Shown piece by piece: positions 62,281-64,000 of a stretch of DNA of 64,000 bases (position 1 is its first letter; each line of letters begins with the position of its first letter). Both the position numbers and the translations under genes were made by a program. Origin of the DNA: an uncultured Prevotellaceae bacterium (GTDB lineage Bacteria > Bacteroidota > Bacteroidia > Bacteroidales > Bacteroidaceae); NCBI GenBank assembly GCA_902775475.1, contig CACYME010000009.1, positions 1 through 64,000 on the forward strand. The letters run 5' to 3'. The notes beneath the pieces were generated by a model. The model was not told the DNA's origin, made no database searches, and saw nothing but the letters and a program-made list of their open reading frames with translations.

Positions 62281-62471
62281 AACAACTTTTGCAGTTTTTT
62301 GCGGATAAGCATAAAGAAAAGTTGTCCAAGTTGTTCCTGTTGTCTTCTCCTTTTTTTCACACGAATGGCCGTGATTGTTTTCGAGCCGAGTTTCCCCCCA
62401 TGAAACCAGAAGAGGCCAGGACCTTCACGGCTCTGACCTCTCACATTTAATGATTAAACACTATTCCATTA

Positions 62472-62831
62472 TTAACGCAGTCCACGGTTCAGGAGCGTGG
62501 TGTTGAGCAGCATGAGGTACTTCTTGTACTGCTTCTCGTCGAGCACGTAGTGCATGTAGCGCACGTCCTTCTTCACGGCCTGCTCCACCAGCGCAGCGCG
62601 CTCGTCGCCCTCAGCCTGCGAAGCCAGCATCATCTCGTTGCAGAACTGATGGTGAATGTCCTGCACGGCCTCCATCTGGTCCATGTTCAGACCGAGCGTT
62701 ACGGCCAGCTTGCGCATGTTCACCGTCATGTCGTAGGCATTGACGGTCTGCACAGTGTTGTTGTTCTCGTTCTCAGCGTTGGCCATGGTCATAGTCATCA
62801 TGGCTACGAGCATCAAAACAATCTTTTTCAT
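62472..62831 (-). CDS. Small secreted protein of unknown function
   Basis: 119 residues. Signal peptide (LMLVAMMTMTMANA) and an all-helical mature part (NMRKLAVTLGLNMDQMEAVQ, AVKKDVRYMHYVLDEKQYKK). The layout loosely recalls small periplasmic Spy/CpxP-like helical proteins in Bacteroidetes, but I do not see their LTxxQ motif, so no function is assigned. Monocistronic, with a -7 box about 130 bp upstream. Confidence 0.75.
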   Translation of the reverse strand: MKKIVLMLVAMMTMTMANAENENNNTVQTVNAYDMTVNMRKLAVTLGLNMDQMEAVQDIHHQFCNEMMLASQAEGDERAALVEQAVKKDVRYMHYVLDEKQYKKYLMLLNTTLLNRGLR

Positions 62832-62959
62832 TTCTTTTTTTCCTTTCTTTCTTTACTCGGGGCCTTCGCTTTTTGGTTATCCTGTTTGTGTTGTTCAGGC
62901 CCCTACTTTAATAATTGTTGTTATCCTTAGTCGCCAGGCTTTTGTTCCTTTTGACGGTG

Positions 62960-62967
62960 CAAAGGTA
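62960..62967 (-). promoter_or_regulatory. -7 box for the small secreted protein
   Basis: Minus-strand TACCTTTG followed by CACC; near-match ATTG at -33 with a 19-bp spacer. Leader about 125 nt. The gap 62832-63248 otherwise holds the tandem promoter cassette below. Confidence 0.55.
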
Positions 62968-63111
62968 CGGCGATTTTTTCATCCGGCAATGGCTTTCGGG
63001 GAAATTGTGCACGCAAACAGCCCTTTTGTTGACTGACATCAAAGAATCGGGCCTATATCGATTTTTTTGATTTTTTTCGGGTTTTTCCTTCGTTTTTCGC
63101 CCGCTTATTCG

Positions 63112-63119
63112 TACCTTTG
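63112..63119 (+). promoter_or_regulatory. Upstream promoter P1 of the FKBP cassette
   Basis: TACCTTTG preceded by the spacer TTTTTCGCCCGCTTATTCG; -33 reads TTCG. It lies exactly 86 bp before P2, as in the nitroreductase cassette. Confidence 0.6.
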
Positions 63120-63136
63120 AACCACATTCGAAAGTA

Positions 63137-63180
63137 CTTCCGCTCGGAAGAACAAAAGAAAAATGGGTTTTTCTTTTGTT
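63137..63180 (+). terminator. Two hairpins between tandem promoters
   Basis: CTTCC-gctc-GGAAG (63137-63150) followed at once by AACAAAAGAAAAA (63151-63163) and TTTTTCTTTTGTT (63168-63180), a perfect 13-bp stem over TGGG. The right arm and following TTTTTC are U-rich, so a P1 transcript could end here as a short RNA. Confidence 0.65.
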
Positions 63181-63205
63181 TTTCGCTCGCTTATTCGTAC
63201 CTTTG
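63175..63205 (+). promoter_or_regulatory. Downstream promoter P2 of the FKBP gene
   Basis: TTTG (63175-63178), spacer TTTTTCGCTCGCTTATTCG (19 bp), TACCTTTG (63198-63205). Full consensus; leader about 40 nt to ATG 63249. Confidence 0.75.
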
Positions 63206-63248
63206 CAGGCGAAGACATGAATACATTAATATATTATAGTATATTGAT

Positions 63249-63815
63249 ATGGACAATCAACCCAGCAAGTATCTATCAGTGAGCTATCAGCTCTATTCTA
63301 TTGGTGCCAACGGCAACAAGCACCTGGTGGAAGAGACCATCCAGGGCCGCCCCTTCAAGTTCATCACAGGCTTCGGCTTCACCCTCGATGCCTTTGAACA
63401 GCGCATAGTGCCCCTGCAGCCCGGCGAGAAGTTCGACTTCACGCTGGAGCCTGCCGACGCCTTTGGCGAATACTACCGCGAGGGCATCATCAAACTGGGA
63501 CGCGACCTGTTCCTCATCGACGGTAAGTTCGACCATGAGCGCATCGTGCCCGGTGCCATCATTCCGCTGAAGAACGAGGACGACCAGCAGGTGCTGGCCC
63601 GCGTGGTGAGCATAGAGGGCGACGAGGTGAAGCTCGACACCAACCACCCCCTGGCAGGGCAGACGCTGCAGTTCACCGGCATTGTGCTGGAGAACCGAGA
63701 GGCCACGAACAAGGAGATTGAGAACCTGCTGAACCAGATGAGCCATGAGTGCGGCGGCGACTGCGAAGACTGCGGCAGCAGCTGCAGTGGCTGCGGTGGT
63801 GGCTGTGGCAAATAG
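63249..63815 (+). CDS. SlyD-like FKBP peptidyl-prolyl isomerase
   Basis: 188 residues. FKBP core with inserted-flap chaperone domain: KYLSVSYQLYSIG, GFTLDAFEQRIVPLQPGEKF, LEPADAFGEYYREGII, HPLAGQTLQFTGIVLE. The C-terminal tail has six cysteines (CGGDCEDCGSSCSGCGGGC) with glycine, a metal-binding tail as in SlyD, though Cys-rich instead of His-rich. Cytoplasmic prolyl isomerase and metallochaperone. 18 bp before aroC. Confidence 0.92.
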   Translation: MDNQPSKYLSVSYQLYSIGANGNKHLVEETIQGRPFKFITGFGFTLDAFEQRIVPLQPGEKFDFTLEPADAFGEYYREGIIKLGRDLFLIDGKFDHERIVPGAIIPLKNEDDQQVLARVVSIEGDEVKLDTNHPLAGQTLQFTGIVLENREATNKEIENLLNQMSHECGGDCEDCGSSCSGCGGGCGK

Positions 63816-63833
63816 AGCAAACGCCAGGAACCG

Positions 63834-64000
63834 ATGCGCAACACATTTGGAAACCTGTTCACGCTGACCACCTTCGGCGAGAGTCATGGCCCCGCCGTGG
63901 GTGGCGTCGTCGATGGCATGCCCGCTGGCATCGACATCGACCTCGACTTCATCCAGAGCGAGCTGAACCGCCGCAGGCCCGGACAGAGCACCATCACCAC
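63834..64000 (+). CDS. aroC: Chorismate synthase, 5' part
   Basis: The first 55 codons are in the window and the gene continues past the right edge. The sequence begins [20 protein letters not shown] and reaches [10 protein letters not shown], the conserved N-terminus of chorismate synthase, which makes chorismate from EPSP with reduced FMN. 18 bp after the FKBP gene, so probably co-transcribed. Confidence 0.93.
   Translation, partial: MRNTFGNLFTLTTFGESHGPAVGGVVDGMPAGIDIDLDFIQSELNRRRPGQSTIT

Overview
The window looks like a Bacteroidales chromosome, most likely Prevotella or a close relative. The reasons are the TAnnTTTG -7 promoter boxes (several with TTTG at -33), a SusC/SusD pair with glycoside hydrolases, OmpA-free TonB-type barrels, the ribosomal order rplM-rpsI-rpsB-tsf, and the few Shine-Dalgarno sites. 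No rRNA, tRNA, CRISPR array or prophage was seen. The last gene (aroC) runs off the right edge.

Layout. 0-2.4 kb: minus-strand small-enzyme operon (nitroreductase, YjbR-like, a broken AraC regulator joined to a broken acetyltransferase, a SnoaL-like secreted protein). 2.8-7.5 kb: sbcD-sbcC. 7.4-10.3 kb: a solute-binding lipoprotein and a short GH106-like protein. 10.3-15.3 kb: an AT-rich accessory island with a putative phage abortive infection protein, a small unknown protein, a GIY-YIG nuclease-like protein, a 941-residue Schlafen/AlbA_2 protein and a small membrane protein; this is the best candidate for an undescribed (defence) system. 16-25 kb: isomerase-like protein, DUF4380 protein, a large TonB-type barrel with a glycine tail, an AraC regulator, groES-groEL. 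25.7-34.2 kb: a glycan-use operon GH2-SusC-SusD. 34.4-37.3 kb: ribosomal protein operon. 38-42 kb: secreted nitroreductase, yicC-gmk-(REP-associated transposase)-nadD. 42-49.8 kb: a six-gene surface-glycan operon that probably makes and transfers a nucleotide-activated phospho-amine group. 49.8-53.9 kb: SGNH hydrolase and GH127. 54.6-61.7 kb: ndk, a transglutaminase-like lipoprotein, cutC, a DUF3667 protein, and the Memo/AMMECR1/radical-SAM set. 62.4-64 kb: small secreted protein, SlyD-like FKBP, aroC.

Noncoding DNA carries much of the novelty. Five copies of a roughly 400-bp intergenic repeat (two subfamilies) lie at 15.5, 25.3, 37.7, 54.1 and 61.9 kb, all in the same orientation, with a central hairpin whose 12-nt loop is inverted between subfamilies. 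Two loci carry a duplicated 86-bp promoter-hairpin-promoter cassette. The transposase gene at 40.4 kb is flanked by, and contains, its own REP-like palindrome. A 22-bp-period array of NotI-type palindromes precedes sbcD, and two 8-bp-period arrays lie between operon genes. All functional calls come from reading the sequence and family knowledge; no searches were run.
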